A DNA stretch of 64,000 nt from NCBI GenBank assembly GCA_963751665.1, contig CAVVVF010000010.1:62001-126000 (forward strand). Reading direction: 5' to 3'. The notes below the pieces were generated by a model. That model was not told where the DNA came from and did not search any database. It saw only the letters and a list, made by a program, of their open reading frames with translations. Below are positions 7,171 through 17,424 of this stretch, one piece after another. The number at the start of each line of letters is the position of its first letter. The stretch's first letter is position 1. Made by a program: the position numbers and the translations under genes. Origin of the DNA: AC-69 sp963751665 (lineage in GTDB: Bacteria > Actinomycetota > UBA4738 > HRBIN12).

Positions 7171-9034
7171 ATGAGCACCAATCGCTCCGCCATCGTGTCC
7201 TCCGTCGTCGTCCTGGCGATCGTGGCTACTGCGTGCGGCACGAACACCTCGAAGTCGACCGGCTCCGGCGGGCAGGTCCGTCGGGGAGGGGTCTACCGGA
7301 CGGCCATCTCGAGCTTCGGGTTCACCGGCGGCTTCGATCCGACCGGCGAGTACCTCGGCCTGGCGTGGGACTTCTACGGCGCCATGCTCCGAACGCTCGT
7401 CACCTATCGCCACGTGGCCGGCCCGGCCGGCAACGTCCTGGTCCCCGACCTGGCCACCGTCGGTGCCGCAGCCCACCGATGGCGGGCTCACGTACACGTT
7501 CCACTTGAGGCCGGGCATCGAGTTCGGCCCGCCGGTGTCCCGGCCCATCACGTCGCAGGACATCGCGTACGCCTTCGAGCGGATCGACTCCAGGCCCGAG
7601 GTGGCCCAGTACGCGTTCTACTTCGACGGCGTAGTCCAGGGCATGAGCCAGCACGGTGGCCCGCCCGCGCCGATCTCGGGCATCGACACCCCGGACGACG
7701 AGCACGATCGTCTTCCACCTCACGAAGCCGACCGGGGATTTCCTCTACCGGCTGGCGCTGCCGGCCACCGCGCCCATCCCGCACGAGGTCGGCGGGGTGC
7801 TTCCCGACGGGCGGCGGGTACGGGCGCGACGTGGTCTCGTCGGGCCCCTACATGATCCAGGGCAGCCCAAGACGTCGACATCTCATCCTGCAAGGCCATC
7901 ACGCCGATGTCCGGGTTCGATCCCACGACGCACCTCACCCTGGTCCGCAACCCGAACTACCACCAGGCGACCGACAGCACGAGCGACCGGTCGAACCTCG
8001 TCAACGGCATCTCGGTGATCGTCGACTCGAACGTGACCGACATCTTCGAGAAGGTCCAGAATGGGTCGCTCGATGGCTCGCTGGCCGACACGCCGCCTGC
8101 CGGCGATCGGGCAGCAATATCTGACGAATTCTTCGCTCCGGCCCGACTACCACGCAGACTCGGGTGACCGGACCTGGTTCATCACGATGAACCTCTCGAC
8201 CCCGCCATTCGACGATATCCACGTCCGCGAGGCCGTGAACGACATCATCGACAAGGCCGGGTTGCTGAAGGCGTGGGGAGGCCCCACGCACGGCCAGATC
8301 GCCACCCATGTCATGCCGCCGACGATCCTCGACAACCAGCTGACGAGCAGCTTCGACCCGTACGCCACGCCCGGTGAGGCAGGCGTCCCTCACGCTCGCC
8401 AAGCAGCAGATGATGCTGTCGAAGTACGACCCCAAGCACGACGGGATGTGCGACGTCGCTGCGTGCCAGGGTCTGGTGATGACCAATCGGAACTACGCGC
8501 CTTGGACGGACATGGAATCCAGTCGTGGCCCAGGACCTGGGCAAGATCGGCATCGGGGTCGTCCCCCGCGAGCTGGATACCGGCGCCGCCTACCAGACCA
8601 TCCAGACCGTCAGGAACGAGATCCCGCATCGCGCTGAACGCCGGATGGGGGAAGGACTATGCGGATCCGTACACGTTCGCGGAACCGCTGTTCTCGAGCT
8701 CCTCGATCATCCCCTCGGGAAACGTCAACTACTCGCTGGTCGGCCTGACCCGGTCTCAAGCCTCGAGCTATGGGGATCGCCTACCCCGCCGGCGGCGTGC
8801 CGAGCGTCGACGGCATGATCAACCAGTGCGAAGGGATGGCCGGCCAGCCCCGTCTGAGCCTGCTGGGTGACCTTCGACAAGAACGTGATGACGAACGTGG
8901 TGCCGTGGGTCCCGTACCTGTGGGCGACCAACATAACGATCACGGCGCCGTCGGTGACCAGATACGAGTTCGACCAGTTCTCGGGCTACGTCTCGCTGAC
9001 CCAGATCGCCGTGAACAACAAGGCAACGGTATGA
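7171..9034 (+). pseudogene. Peptide/oligopeptide ABC-transporter substrate-binding lipoprotein (family 5), heavily frameshifted
   Basis: ATG 7171 follows GAGGAGG and opens a lipoprotein signal (IVATAC). Across three frames the pieces are recognisable as SBP_bac_5: GGVYRTAISSF, ITSQDIAYAFERI, TIVFHLTKPTGDFLYRLA, MNLSTPPFDDIHVREAVNDI, LNAGWGKDYADPYTF, ending with YVSLTQIAVNNKATV at 9034. At least eight frame changes are needed, far more than in neighbouring genes. The repaired length of about 620 residues is normal. No permease or ATPase genes adjoin. It may be a true pseudogene or a low-quality stretch. Confidence 0.75.
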
Positions 9035-9082
9035 GCGCTGGAACCGGGACCAAGTTCTCGAAGAACGAAAAGGACGAAGCAC

Positions 9083-9451
9083 ATGATGAGCAGCCGCTCG
9101 TCGTCGGTGCGCTGGGCGCTGGTCGTGGTCGCGCTGTTCGGGGTGCTCGCCGTGGCGTGCTCCAAGCAGGCCAGTGCCCGGACCGGAGGCACCGTGACCG
9201 TCCGAGAGGGACCGGGAAACGGATACACCTTCGCCCCCTCGACGGTCACAGTGAACCGAGGTCAGACGATCACCGTGGACAACGTGAGCCAGATCCCCCA
9301 CACCTTCACGGTTACCGGCCGCGGGATCGACGTCGAGACCCAGCCCGGCCAGGCCTCGCGGATCACGGTCGAACTGTCTCCGGGGACCTACCCGTTCATC
9401 TGCCGGTTCCACGCGTCGCTCGGCATGAAGGGCACGCTGGTCGTGAGATAG
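9083..9451 (+). CDS. Cupredoxin-like copper lipoprotein
   Basis: The 122-residue protein has a lipoprotein signal with lipobox LAVAC (Cys26) and one plastocyanin-like domain. A type 1 copper site is visible: His73 in IPHTF, then Cys107, His110 and Met115 in ICRFHASLGM. It is expected to sit on the outer face of the membrane and carry electrons or bind copper. It starts about 50 bases after the broken binding-protein gene. Its redox partner is not evident in the window. Confidence 0.82.
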   Translation: MMSSRSSSVRWALVVVALFGVLAVACSKQASARTGGTVTVREGPGNGYTFAPSTVTVNRGQTITVDNVSQIPHTFTVTGRGIDVETQPGQASRITVELSPGTYPFICRFHASLGMKGTLVVR

Positions 9452-9494
9452 GCCCCCACGGGGAGCGGCCCCCGGTCCGCGCCTCGCCCGCCGG

Positions 9495-9500
9495 TACGAT
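9495..9500 (+). promoter_or_regulatory. Leaderless-type -10 element of the glutamate dehydrogenase gene
   Basis: TACGAT ends six bases before GTG 9507 and no Shine-Dalgarno sequence is present, so transcription probably begins at or next to the start codon. Confidence 0.5.
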
Positions 9501-9506
9501 GTCTCC

Positions 9507-12500
9507 GTGAGCGTGACGGACCAGGCCGCGACCGACGAGAGCCCCATCGTCCAACAGGTCCTGGAGAAGGTCGAGGGCAACGTCCCCCCGGAGCGGGTGG
9601 AGGCGGTGCGCGAGTTCGCCCGTCGCTACACGCGCCGCCTGTCCTCCGAGGACCTCGCCGGGGTCACGGCCGACGAGCTCCTCGGGCAGGTGCTGGGGGC
9701 CTTCCGGCTGGCCGATGGCCGACGATCGCAGGAGGTCGCGGTCCGGGCCTTCAACCCGACGCTCGGCGAGGACGGCTACCAGACGCTCGGCTCGGTCGTC
9801 GAGACCCACACGGAGGACTCGCCGTTCCTGTTCGACTCGGTGAACGAGGAGCTGCGGGCCCGGGGGCTGTCGGTTCGCCGCGTCTTCCACCCCGTCATGG
9901 GGATCAAGCGCGATGCCGACGGCCACATCGAGCGGATCGTGCACGTGCGTGAGTCCTCCACCCCGGAGTCGGTGATGCACTGGGAGGTGGACCATCGCCT
10001 GGAGCGCGCGGAGCTCGTCGAGCTCGAGGATGCCGTTCGGGGCGTGCTGGGCGACGTGCGGCTGGCGGTCCGGGACTTCCGGACGATGCAGGACCGCCTG
10101 GGGCGGATGGTCGTGACCGCGAAGGCCGCGTCGGTGCTGTACAGCGAGGAGGAGGTCTCGGAGACCGTCGCCTTCCTTGAATGGCTGCTCCAGGACAACT
10201 TCGTGTTCCTGGGATACCGCGAGTACGAGCTGATCGATACGGCCGAAGGCCGTGCGCTGCATGCCGTTCCGGAGTCGGGCCTGGGGATCCTGTCCAAGCC
10301 GGGATGGTCCTCCTACGACACGCCGGAGCCGCTGTCGCGGATCGAGCCGAACCTGCGCGCCCGGATCGAGGGCGGCGACCTCCTGATCTATTCCAAGACG
10401 AACCGACCCTCGACCGTGCACCGGCGGGCCAGGATGGACTACATCGGCGTCCGACGGGTCTCGCCGGAAGGCCGGATCGTCGGCGAGCTGCGGATGGTCG
10501 GCCTGTTCACGTCGAAGGCGTACATGGAGCCGGCCGCCAGGACCCCGGTCCTTCACCGCAAGCTGAAGCAGATCCTGGAGGCCGAGGACCTCATCGAGGG
10601 CTCCCACGACTACAAGACCGTGGTCACGATCTTCGAGAGCTTCCCCAAGGACGAGCTGTTCGCCGCGTCCCCCGAGGAGCTCCGGAAGTCCGTCATCGGG
10701 CTCCTGCATCTGCAGGAGCAGCGCCAGGTCCGGCTGTTCATCAGGAGGGACCTGTACGGGCGGAGCGTGTCGATCCTGGTGGCCCTGCCCCGGGACCGGT
10801 TCAACCCCGAGCTCCGCAAGCAGCTCCAGGAGCTGTTCGTCCGGCGGTTCAAGGGCTCGAGCGTGGACTATCACCTCTCGCTCGGCGAGAGCCAGCTGGC
10901 CGGGATCCACTTCACGGTCCACGTCGGCTTCGGCCAGGTGCCCGACGTGTCCTTCGCCGAGCTGGAGGAGGAGGTCGTCCGCCTGGCGCAGACGTGGGAC
11001 GACCGGCTCCGCGAGCGCCTGATCGAGATGCACGGGGCGGAGCGCGGCATCGAGCTGTTCGAGCGATGGGTCCCCCGGTTCCCCGACTACTACAAGTCCT
11101 CCACCGACGTGGACCTCGCCGCCTTCGACATCGAGCGGTTCGAGGAGCTCGAGCAGGGTGGCCAGGCCTTCGTGGTGGGCCTGGTGAACGAGACGCTGGG
11201 AAGCGAGACGCTGACCCGCGTCCGCCTGTACAAGGTCGGCGGCAAGATCCAGCTGTCCGACTTCGTGCCGACGCTGGAAGCCCTGGGACTCCGCGTGGTC
11301 GAGGAGGTCCCCACCCATCTCGTCGGCGACGCCGACGAGCGGTTCCTGCACGACTTCGGCGTGCTCGGCTCGGACGGCCGCCCCCTCGACGTGGCCGAGT
11401 CCGGAGCGCGGATCGCCGAATGCATCTCGGCCGTCTGGCGGGGCGAGGCGGAGTCGGACTCGCTGAACCGGCTGGTCGTGACCGGGGGGCTGTCCTGGCG
11501 CGAGGTCGAGATCCTCCGGGCGTACCGCAAGTACCACCATCGCGTGAACGCCGGCTTCACCGCCGAGTACAAGAACGACGCGTTCGCCGCGCACCCGCAC
11601 ATCGGGGCCAAGCTGTCCCGGCTGTTCCAGCTGAAGTTCGATCCGGCCCGGCCGCAGGATCCGGAGGTTGTGGAGGCCCTTCGCGCCGAGATCCTGGCGG
11701 ACCTGGACGCGGTCAAGTCGCTCGAACAGGACCGGATCCTCCGCAACCACCTGGGCCTGATCGACGCGACCGTGCGGACGAACGCCTACTTGCCGGGAGC
11801 GGAGTCGATCGCCTTCAAGTTCCGCTCGGCCATGGTCCCGGAGATCCCCAAGCCCATGCCGCTCTTCGAGATCTGGGTGTATTCGACGGAGGTGGAGGCC
11901 GTCCACCTCCGCGGTGGCAAGGTGGCGCGGGGCGGCATCCGGTGGTCCGACCGTCGGCAGGACTTCCGGACCGAGGTCCTCGGCCTGATGAAGGCCCAGA
12001 TGGTGAAGAACGCGGTGATCGTGCCGACGGGATCCAAGGGCGGCTTCGTCCTGAAGCGATCGCCGCAGGATCCCGAGGCGCTCCGCCAGGAGGTCCGCCG
12101 CCAATACATCCGGTTCATGCGCGGGCTCCTGGACCTGACCGACAACCTGGCCGACGGCAAGGTCGTTCACCCCCCCGACGTCGTGGTCCACGACGAGGAC
12201 GACACGTATCTGGTCGTGGCGGCCGACAAGGGGACCGCCGCGCTGTCCGACACGGCGAACCAGGTGGCGGCGGAGTACGGCTTCTGGCTGGGCGACGCAT
12301 TCGCCTCCGGGGGCTCGGCCGGCTACGACCACAAGAAGCTCGGCATCACCGCTCGCGGCGCGTGGGAGTCGGTCAAGCGCCACTTCCGCGAGATGGGGAC
12401 CGACCCTGAAATCCAGCCCATCACGGTGGTCGGCATCGGCGACATGTCCGGCGACGTGTTCGGCAACGGGATGCTGCTCTCCGACCAACTCTGCATGGTG

Positions 12501-14307
12501 GCGGCGTTCGACCACCGGCACATCTTCATCGACCCCAACCCCAACCCGGCCGCCGGCTACGCGGAACGAAAGCGCCTGTTCGAGCTCCCCGTCTCGTCCT
12601 GGGACGACTACGACCGGTCGAAGATCTCCGACGGAGGCGGCGTGTGGGCCCGGACGGAGAAGAGCATTCCGCTCTCGCCCGAGGCAAGGGGGGCGCTCGG
12701 CGTCGAAGGGGAGGCCCTGACCCCCGACGAGGTCATCAAGGCCATCCTCCGGGCCCCCGTGGACCTGCTGTGGAACGGCGGGATCGGCACGTACGTGAAG
12801 GCCTCGACCGAATCGCACACGGACGTGGGCGACCGGGTGAACGACAACGTGCGCGTCGATGGGAAGGACCTCCGGTGCCGCGTGGTGGCCGAGGGCGGCA
12901 ACCTCGGATTCACCCAGCGTGGCCGGATCGACTACGCGTTCGCCGGCGGCCGGATCAACACCGACTTCATCGACAACTCCGCAGGCGTGGATTGCTCCGA
13001 CCACGAGGTGAACCTGAAGATCCTCCTCGGCCTGGCGGTGCAGCGAGGCGAGCTCTCGCTCGAGGATCGGAACGAGCTGTTGCACCGGGTCGAGCCGGAC
13101 GTCGTCCGGCACGTGATCTACGACAACTTCCTCCAGGCCCAGATCCTGTCGCAGGAGGTGGACCAGTCCGTCTCGAGGACGGAGGCGTTCGAGGACCTCA
13201 TGCAGGCGCTGGAAGCCGAAGGGGTCCTGGACCGCGAGCTCGAGGCCCTCCCGGCCACCGACGAGCTCGGCGAGCGCCGGCGGACGGGGCGCGGCCTGGC
13301 CCGGCCCGAGCTCGCCGTGCTCCTGGCCTACGCGAAGGAGGGCCTGGCCGGTGCGCTGATCGGCTCGACCCTCCCGGACTCTCGGTACCTCGAACAGGAC
13401 CTGCGGAGCTACTTCCCTCCGCTCGTGGTCGAACGGTTCGGCCACCTGCTCCCGGAGCACCCGCTGCGCCGCGAGCTCATCGCCACGATCGTGGCGAACG
13501 ACGTGGTGAACTCCCAAGGGATCACGTTCGTGACGCGCCTTTCGAACGAGACCGGCGCTGATGCTGCCGACGTGGTCCGGGCCTACCGGGTTGCGCGTGA
13601 AGTCACCGGCGCCGTCGAGCGCTGGTCGGCCATCGAGGCCTTGGTGGGGCGGGTCGAGCCGTCCATCCTGGACGACCTCCTCGGCGGCGTGGATCGGCTG
13701 GTCGAGCTGACATCTCGCTGGTACCTGGCCAACATGCCGGACCGGCTGGGCCGGGCCATCGATGCCCACCGCGAGCCGTTCCGCCAGCTGTCGGACGCGC
13801 TGCCGCAGGTGGTGACCGAGGCCTCGCGCCACGAGCTCGAGCGATACGCCTGGCGGCTGGTCGACCAGGGGGTGCCCGAGGAGACCGCTCGGCGGCACGC
13901 CTTCCAACAGGGCCTGGTGCACGGGCCGAACGTCATCACGGTGGCCGAGCGGACCGGCAGGCCCGTTCCTGAGGTTGCCCGGGCCTTCTTCCTGGTCGGT
14001 GAGGCGCTATTCATCGACTGGCTGGAGGGCAGGCTTGCCGAGCTTCCCGGCACCCAGCAAGTGGCACCGGTGGGCGGTGCAGGCCGTCCAGGACGACCTA
14101 CTGCTGGTCCGCCGGCTGGCAACGGAGAAGGTCCTGGACGAGGCGGGGAACCGCCCGGTGGACGATGCCGTGGCAGCTTTCCTCGACAGCCGGTCGGAGG
14201 CGCTCGCCCGGCTGTCCAGGTTCATGCGGGCCCTGGCCCTGGAGGGTGCGAACGACCTGGCGGCCATGACCGTGGCCCTTCGCCAGGTTCGTTCCCTGGC
14301 CGCCTGA
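9507..14307 (+). CDS. gdh: NAD-specific glutamate dehydrogenase, large L_180 class (one C-terminal frameshift)
   Basis: This giant enzyme oxidatively deaminates glutamate to 2-oxoglutarate. The N-terminal third holds ACT-like regulatory regions (HTEDSPFLFDSVNEEL). The catalytic part contains RGGIRWSDRRQDFRTEVLG, QMVKNAVIVPTGSKGG with the active-site lysines, and GIGDMSGDVFGNGMLLS of the nucleotide-binding fold. The frame breaks near 14055; the adjacent frame continues KWHRWAVQAVQDDL and stops at 14307, giving about 1600 residues, the class norm. Without that repair the frame would run on to 14681 through unrelated sequence. The symbol is generic. Confidence 0.93.
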
Positions 14308-14355
14308 GCGGCCGCCCCCAGGCCACCGGGTGCTTGAACCGTCGGCGGGGCTTGC

Positions 14356-14361
14356 TAGCCT
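14356..14361 (+). promoter_or_regulatory. Leaderless-type -10 element of the DUF3263 gene
   Basis: TAGCCT lies six bases before GTG 14368, with no ribosome binding site between. Confidence 0.5.
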
Positions 14362-14367
14362 CCGGAC

Positions 14368-14646
14368 GTGAGCGCCCCGCCCCCCGAGGCCGCCCCGGAG
14401 CTCGATCCGCGCCTGCGCCAGGTCCTGGACTTCGAGCGCGAGTGGTGGAAGCACACCGGCCCCAAGGAACGCCAGATCCGAGAGCGGTTCGGGCTCTCCC
14501 TGGCCCGCTATCACCATCTCCTCAACCGAGCGATCGACCGGCCCGAGGCCCTGGCCTACGACCCCATGCTCGTGCGCAGGCTCCGGCGCCTGCGGGAGAG
14601 CCGGCGGCGGAAACGCTTCGCCCGCCAGCTCGGCTTCGAGCTCTAG
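14368..14646 (+). CDS. DUF3263 family protein
   Basis: The 92-residue protein matches the actinobacterial DUF3263 pattern: LDFEREWW near residue 22, KERQIRERFGLSLARYH, RPEALAYDPMLVRRLRRLR and a basic C-terminal helix. The Arg-rich helical make-up suggests nucleic acid binding, but the function is unknown. It precedes a LytR_C protein, an arrangement I recall from other actinobacteria. Confidence 0.85.
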   Translation: MSAPPPEAAPELDPRLRQVLDFEREWWKHTGPKERQIRERFGLSLARYHHLLNRAIDRPEALAYDPMLVRRLRRLRESRRRKRFARQLGFEL

Positions 14647-14682
14647 GCCGGCCTGGGACGGGTCCGAGAGGAACGGGATAGG

Positions 14683-15225
14683 ATGTCCGGCAGGCACGAA
14701 CCCCCGAGCGACAGGAGCTTCTACTTCTCCTTGGCCACCAGCACACTTCGCTTCGCCCTCATCGTCGCCCTCGTCGTGGGGGGCGTCGTGTTGATCGATC
14801 AGGCCTTCCCCAAGGGCGGGGTCGCTGCGCCCGCTCCCGGGGTGAGCTCGAGCCCCTCGACGTCCCCCAGCACCAGGCCGTCGTCCTCGCCGTCGGGGAC
14901 CCCCAGCCCCCAGATCGTCGGCGTCCGCATCGGCGTGTTCAATGGGGCCGGCGTCACGGGGCTCGCCGCGACCACGGCATCGACGCTCGAGAAGCGGTAC
15001 GGCTATGTCCCCGCGCAGGTCACCGACGCGCCTTCCCCGGTCGCCGTGACCACGATCTACTACCGGACGGCGGAGGACCGGGTTGAGGCCGAGGCCCTGG
15101 CGGCGAACTTCTTCACGGGCCTTGACGTCAAGATCTCTCGCTTGCCGGCCAGCGCGACGAACGTGGAGAAGAAGGTCCAGGTCGCGATCTATCTCGGCAA
15201 CGACTACGCCAGCGCGCAAGGCTGA
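14683..15225 (+). CDS. Membrane-anchored LytR C-terminal domain protein
   Basis: The protein of 180 residues has a short cytoplasmic N-terminus, one transmembrane helix (about residues 22-41), a Ser/Pro/Thr-rich linker (about 50-78) and an extracytoplasmic LytR_C domain (about 82-177) beginning VGVRIGVFNGAGVTGLA. LytR_C domains accompany cell-wall polymer ligases and probably bind envelope glycopolymers. ATG 14683 has a weak upstream AGAGG. It lies between the DUF3263 gene and otsB, reading the same way. Confidence 0.83.
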   Translation: MSGRHEPPSDRSFYFSLATSTLRFALIVALVVGGVVLIDQAFPKGGVAAPAPGVSSSPSTSPSTRPSSSPSGTPSPQIVGVRIGVFNGAGVTGLAATTASTLEKRYGYVPAQVTDAPSPVAVTTIYYRTAEDRVEAEALAANFFTGLDVKISRLPASATNVEKKVQVAIYLGNDYASAQG

Positions 15226-15244
15226 CCTCCGCCGCTTCCGAGGC

Positions 15245-15949
15245 ATGGCCGAGGAGGCGGGCGTCTTCCTCGACTTCGACGGATCGCTCTCGGCCATCGT
15301 CGCGCGGCCAGAAGAAGCCCGGCCGGTCAGAGGGGCCAGGGAGGCCCTCGCGTCGTTGGTCGGCCGGTACCGGGTGGTGGCCGTGATCTCCGGCCGCCGC
15401 TCCGAGGAGGTCGCCCAACTCCTCGACGTGCCGGGACTGCGGTACTTCGGCCTCTACGGGATGGAGGAGGCCGCGCCGGAGCTCATGGCGGTAGTGGCGC
15501 CCCGGGTCCAGGCGGCCGCCGAGGCCGTTCCCGAGGCCTGGGTGGAGGACAAGGGCGCATCCATCGCGGTGCACTACCGCCAGGCTCCGGACCCGCCCCG
15601 AGCCAGGGCCGAGCTCGTCGCCGCGCTCGAGAAGGTGGCATCCTCCGCCGGCCTGGAGGTGGTCGAGGGGAAGATGGTCGTCGAGCTCGTCCCTGCGGGC
15701 CGGCCCCGCAAGGGAGGGGCGGTGGAGCGCCTTGTCGGCGAGAACCAGCTGTCGGCTGCGTTGTTCGCCGGGGACGACGTGGCCGACCTCGATGCCTTTC
15801 GCGCGTTGGACGGGCTGGCCGAGCAGGGCCTCCTCGCCGTCAAGGTGGCCGTCCGGGGTGAGGAGACGCCTGGGGAGCTCCTGGAGGCGGCCGACGTGGT
15901 GGTGGATGGACCGGAGGGGCTGGTGGAGCTGCTGGGTCAGCTGGCCTGA
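15245..15949 (+). CDS. otsB: Trehalose-6-phosphate phosphatase
   Basis: OtsB dephosphorylates trehalose 6-phosphate, the last step of the OtsAB route. The 234-residue protein shows the HAD motifs: FLDFDGSLS with nucleophile and acid aspartates, VISGRR, the lysine region GKMVVELVP and FAGDDVADLDAF with metal-binding acids. The Thr usual after DFDG is Ser here. ATG 15245 is the first start consistent with family length. The gene overlaps the 3' end of otsA on the other strand by 13 bases, so the two are convergent. Confidence 0.9.
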   Translation: MAEEAGVFLDFDGSLSAIVARPEEARPVRGAREALASLVGRYRVVAVISGRRSEEVAQLLDVPGLRYFGLYGMEEAAPELMAVVAPRVQAAAEAVPEAWVEDKGASIAVHYRQAPDPPRARAELVAALEKVASSAGLEVVEGKMVVELVPAGRPRKGGAVERLVGENQLSAALFAGDDVADLDAFRALDGLAEQGLLAVKVAVRGEETPGELLEAADVVVDGPEGLVELLGQLA

Positions 15950-17424
15950 GCGCCGAGGCGCCGCCGGCGCATCCGCTCCAGGTCGTCGAGCTGCGCGCCG
16001 ACCCACCGCTGCGGCGGGTTGGAGAGCACCAGTCGCGACAGGCCCCGGGCTCGCCGGGCCCGCTCGTCCGCCGGCATCTCCAGGGCGGTGGCGAGCGCGT
16101 CGGCCATCTCGCCGAGGTCGAACGGGTTCACGGCCACCGCGTAGCGTCCCAGGCGCCAATAGGCCCCGGCGTTCCTCGACAGCACCAGGATGCCGTGGCG
16201 CCGATTCAGGACCGGACCCTCCATGGCCACGAGGTTCATGCCGTCGTAGATCGGGTTGACCAGGAGGACGTCGTACAAGCCGTAGGCGGCGATCGCCCCC
16301 TCGTAGTCGTCCTTCACCCGAACCTCGATCGGTTGCCATCCCTCCTCGCCGAGTTCCCAGTTGACCCGGTCCGCCTCGGCCAGGCACTCCTCCGCATAGG
16401 CCCGGTACTCGGGAACCTCGGTGCGCGAGGGCGAGAGGAGCGCCAGGAACCGGACCCGCCCCCGCCAGTCCGGATGCCGCCGAAGGAACAGGCCGAAGGC
16501 CTTGAAGCCGCGCGCGATGTTCTTCGTGAGCTCGAAGCGGTCGACCCGGACGATGAGCCGGGCGTTGCCTCTCCACCGGTTCAGCTGCCTGCGGAGCTCC
16601 CGGACCTCCGGGGAGGCGGCGGTCTCCCGCATGGGCCCGGCGTCGATCGAGATGGGATGGATCCGGACCAGGACCTCGCGGCCCTCGACCAGGATGCGGG
16701 ATCGGGCCAGGTCGGCCCGGACGCCCGGCAGGAGGCGCGCCGACATGATGAAGTTCTCCGCCCACGCCTGGGAGTGGAACCCCAGCACGTCGGCGCCGAG
16801 GAGTCCCCGGATGATCCCCTCACGGATCTTGCCCGGCAGGGTCCGAAGGTACGTGGCCCCCGCGAATGAGGTGTGCGAGAAATGGGCGATGAGCGCCTCG
16901 GGCCGCAGCTCCCGAAGGAACCGGGGGACGAGCGAGAGGTGATAGTCCTGGATGAGGTACGCGGGCTGCGACCGCTGGCGGTCGCCCTCGTCGGCCAGCG
17001 CCTGGGCGAAGGTTCGGTTCACATCGACGTACTCGGCCCAAGCTCGTTCGGTGTCGTCGTCGAAGGACGGTGAGCGGACGGTGTCCCACAGGTAGTGGTG
17101 GACGAACCACAGGATGCCGTTGGAGACGTGGTTGTAGTACGCGTCATAGGTGGCCGGTGGGATGTCGAGGTACCGCACACGGTAGGGCGAACCGTACGCC
17201 TCCATGTCGACCAACCCTCGGCCGTCGCGGGCCACGACCTCACGGTCGCCCTGGGACATCGCGGCCGCCACCCACAGCCCACGCGAGGCCTGGAGGGCTC
17301 CGACCAGCGCGGTCACTAGTCCCCCCGAACCTCGGTGCGGCGACAGCTCGCCCGACTCGTCGCGCTCGAAGGTCACCGGGCCGCGGTTGGACGCGACGAT
17401 GAGCGGGGCGTCGAGCGTGCTCAT
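15937..17424 (-). CDS. otsA: Alpha,alpha-trehalose-phosphate synthase (GT20)
   Basis: OtsA transfers glucose from a nucleotide sugar to glucose 6-phosphate. The 495-residue protein starts IVASNRGPVTFERD and has HRGSGGLVTAL, IQDYHLSLVPRFLR, VRVDRFELTKNIARGFKAF (substrate and phosphate contacts) and NPIYDGMNLVAMEGPVLN (nucleotide sugar site), all GT20 hallmarks. Its ATG overlaps the treT stop (17421-17424), so it is co-transcribed behind treT. With otsB opposite, both halves of the pathway are present. Confidence 0.92.
   Translation of the reverse strand: MSTLDAPLIVASNRGPVTFERDESGELSPHRGSGGLVTALVGALQASRGLWVAAAMSQGDREVVARDGRGLVDMEAYGSPYRVRYLDIPPATYDAYYNHVSNGILWFVHHYLWDTVRSPSFDDDTERAWAEYVDVNRTFAQALADEGDRQRSQPAYLIQDYHLSLVPRFLRELRPEALIAHFSHTSFAGATYLRTLPGKIREGIIRGLLGADVLGFHSQAWAENFIMSARLLPGVRADLARSRILVEGREVLVRIHPISIDAGPMRETAASPEVRELRRQLNRWRGNARLIVRVDRFELTKNIARGFKAFGLFLRRHPDWRGRVRFLALLSPSRTEVPEYRAYAEECLAEADRVNWELGEEGWQPIEVRVKDDYEGAIAAYGLYDVLLVNPIYDGMNLVAMEGPVLNRRHGILVLSRNAGAYWRLGRYAVAVNPFDLGEMADALATALEMPADERARRARGLSRLVLSNPPQRWVGAQLDDLERMRRRRLGAQAS

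Noticed and set aside
9396..13922. A 1508-codon open frame antisense to the glutamate dehydrogenase gene
   Set aside because: High-GC coding DNA often leaves an antisense frame open. Its translation is His/Gly/Val/Arg-rich and low in aromatic motifs, and the plus strand encodes a full known enzyme.
14055..14681. A C-terminal extension of the glutamate dehydrogenase to 1724 residues
   Set aside because: The sequence after 14055 in that frame is Arg/Pro/Gly filler that overlaps the DUF3263 gene, while the neighbouring frame continues the enzyme to its normal length.
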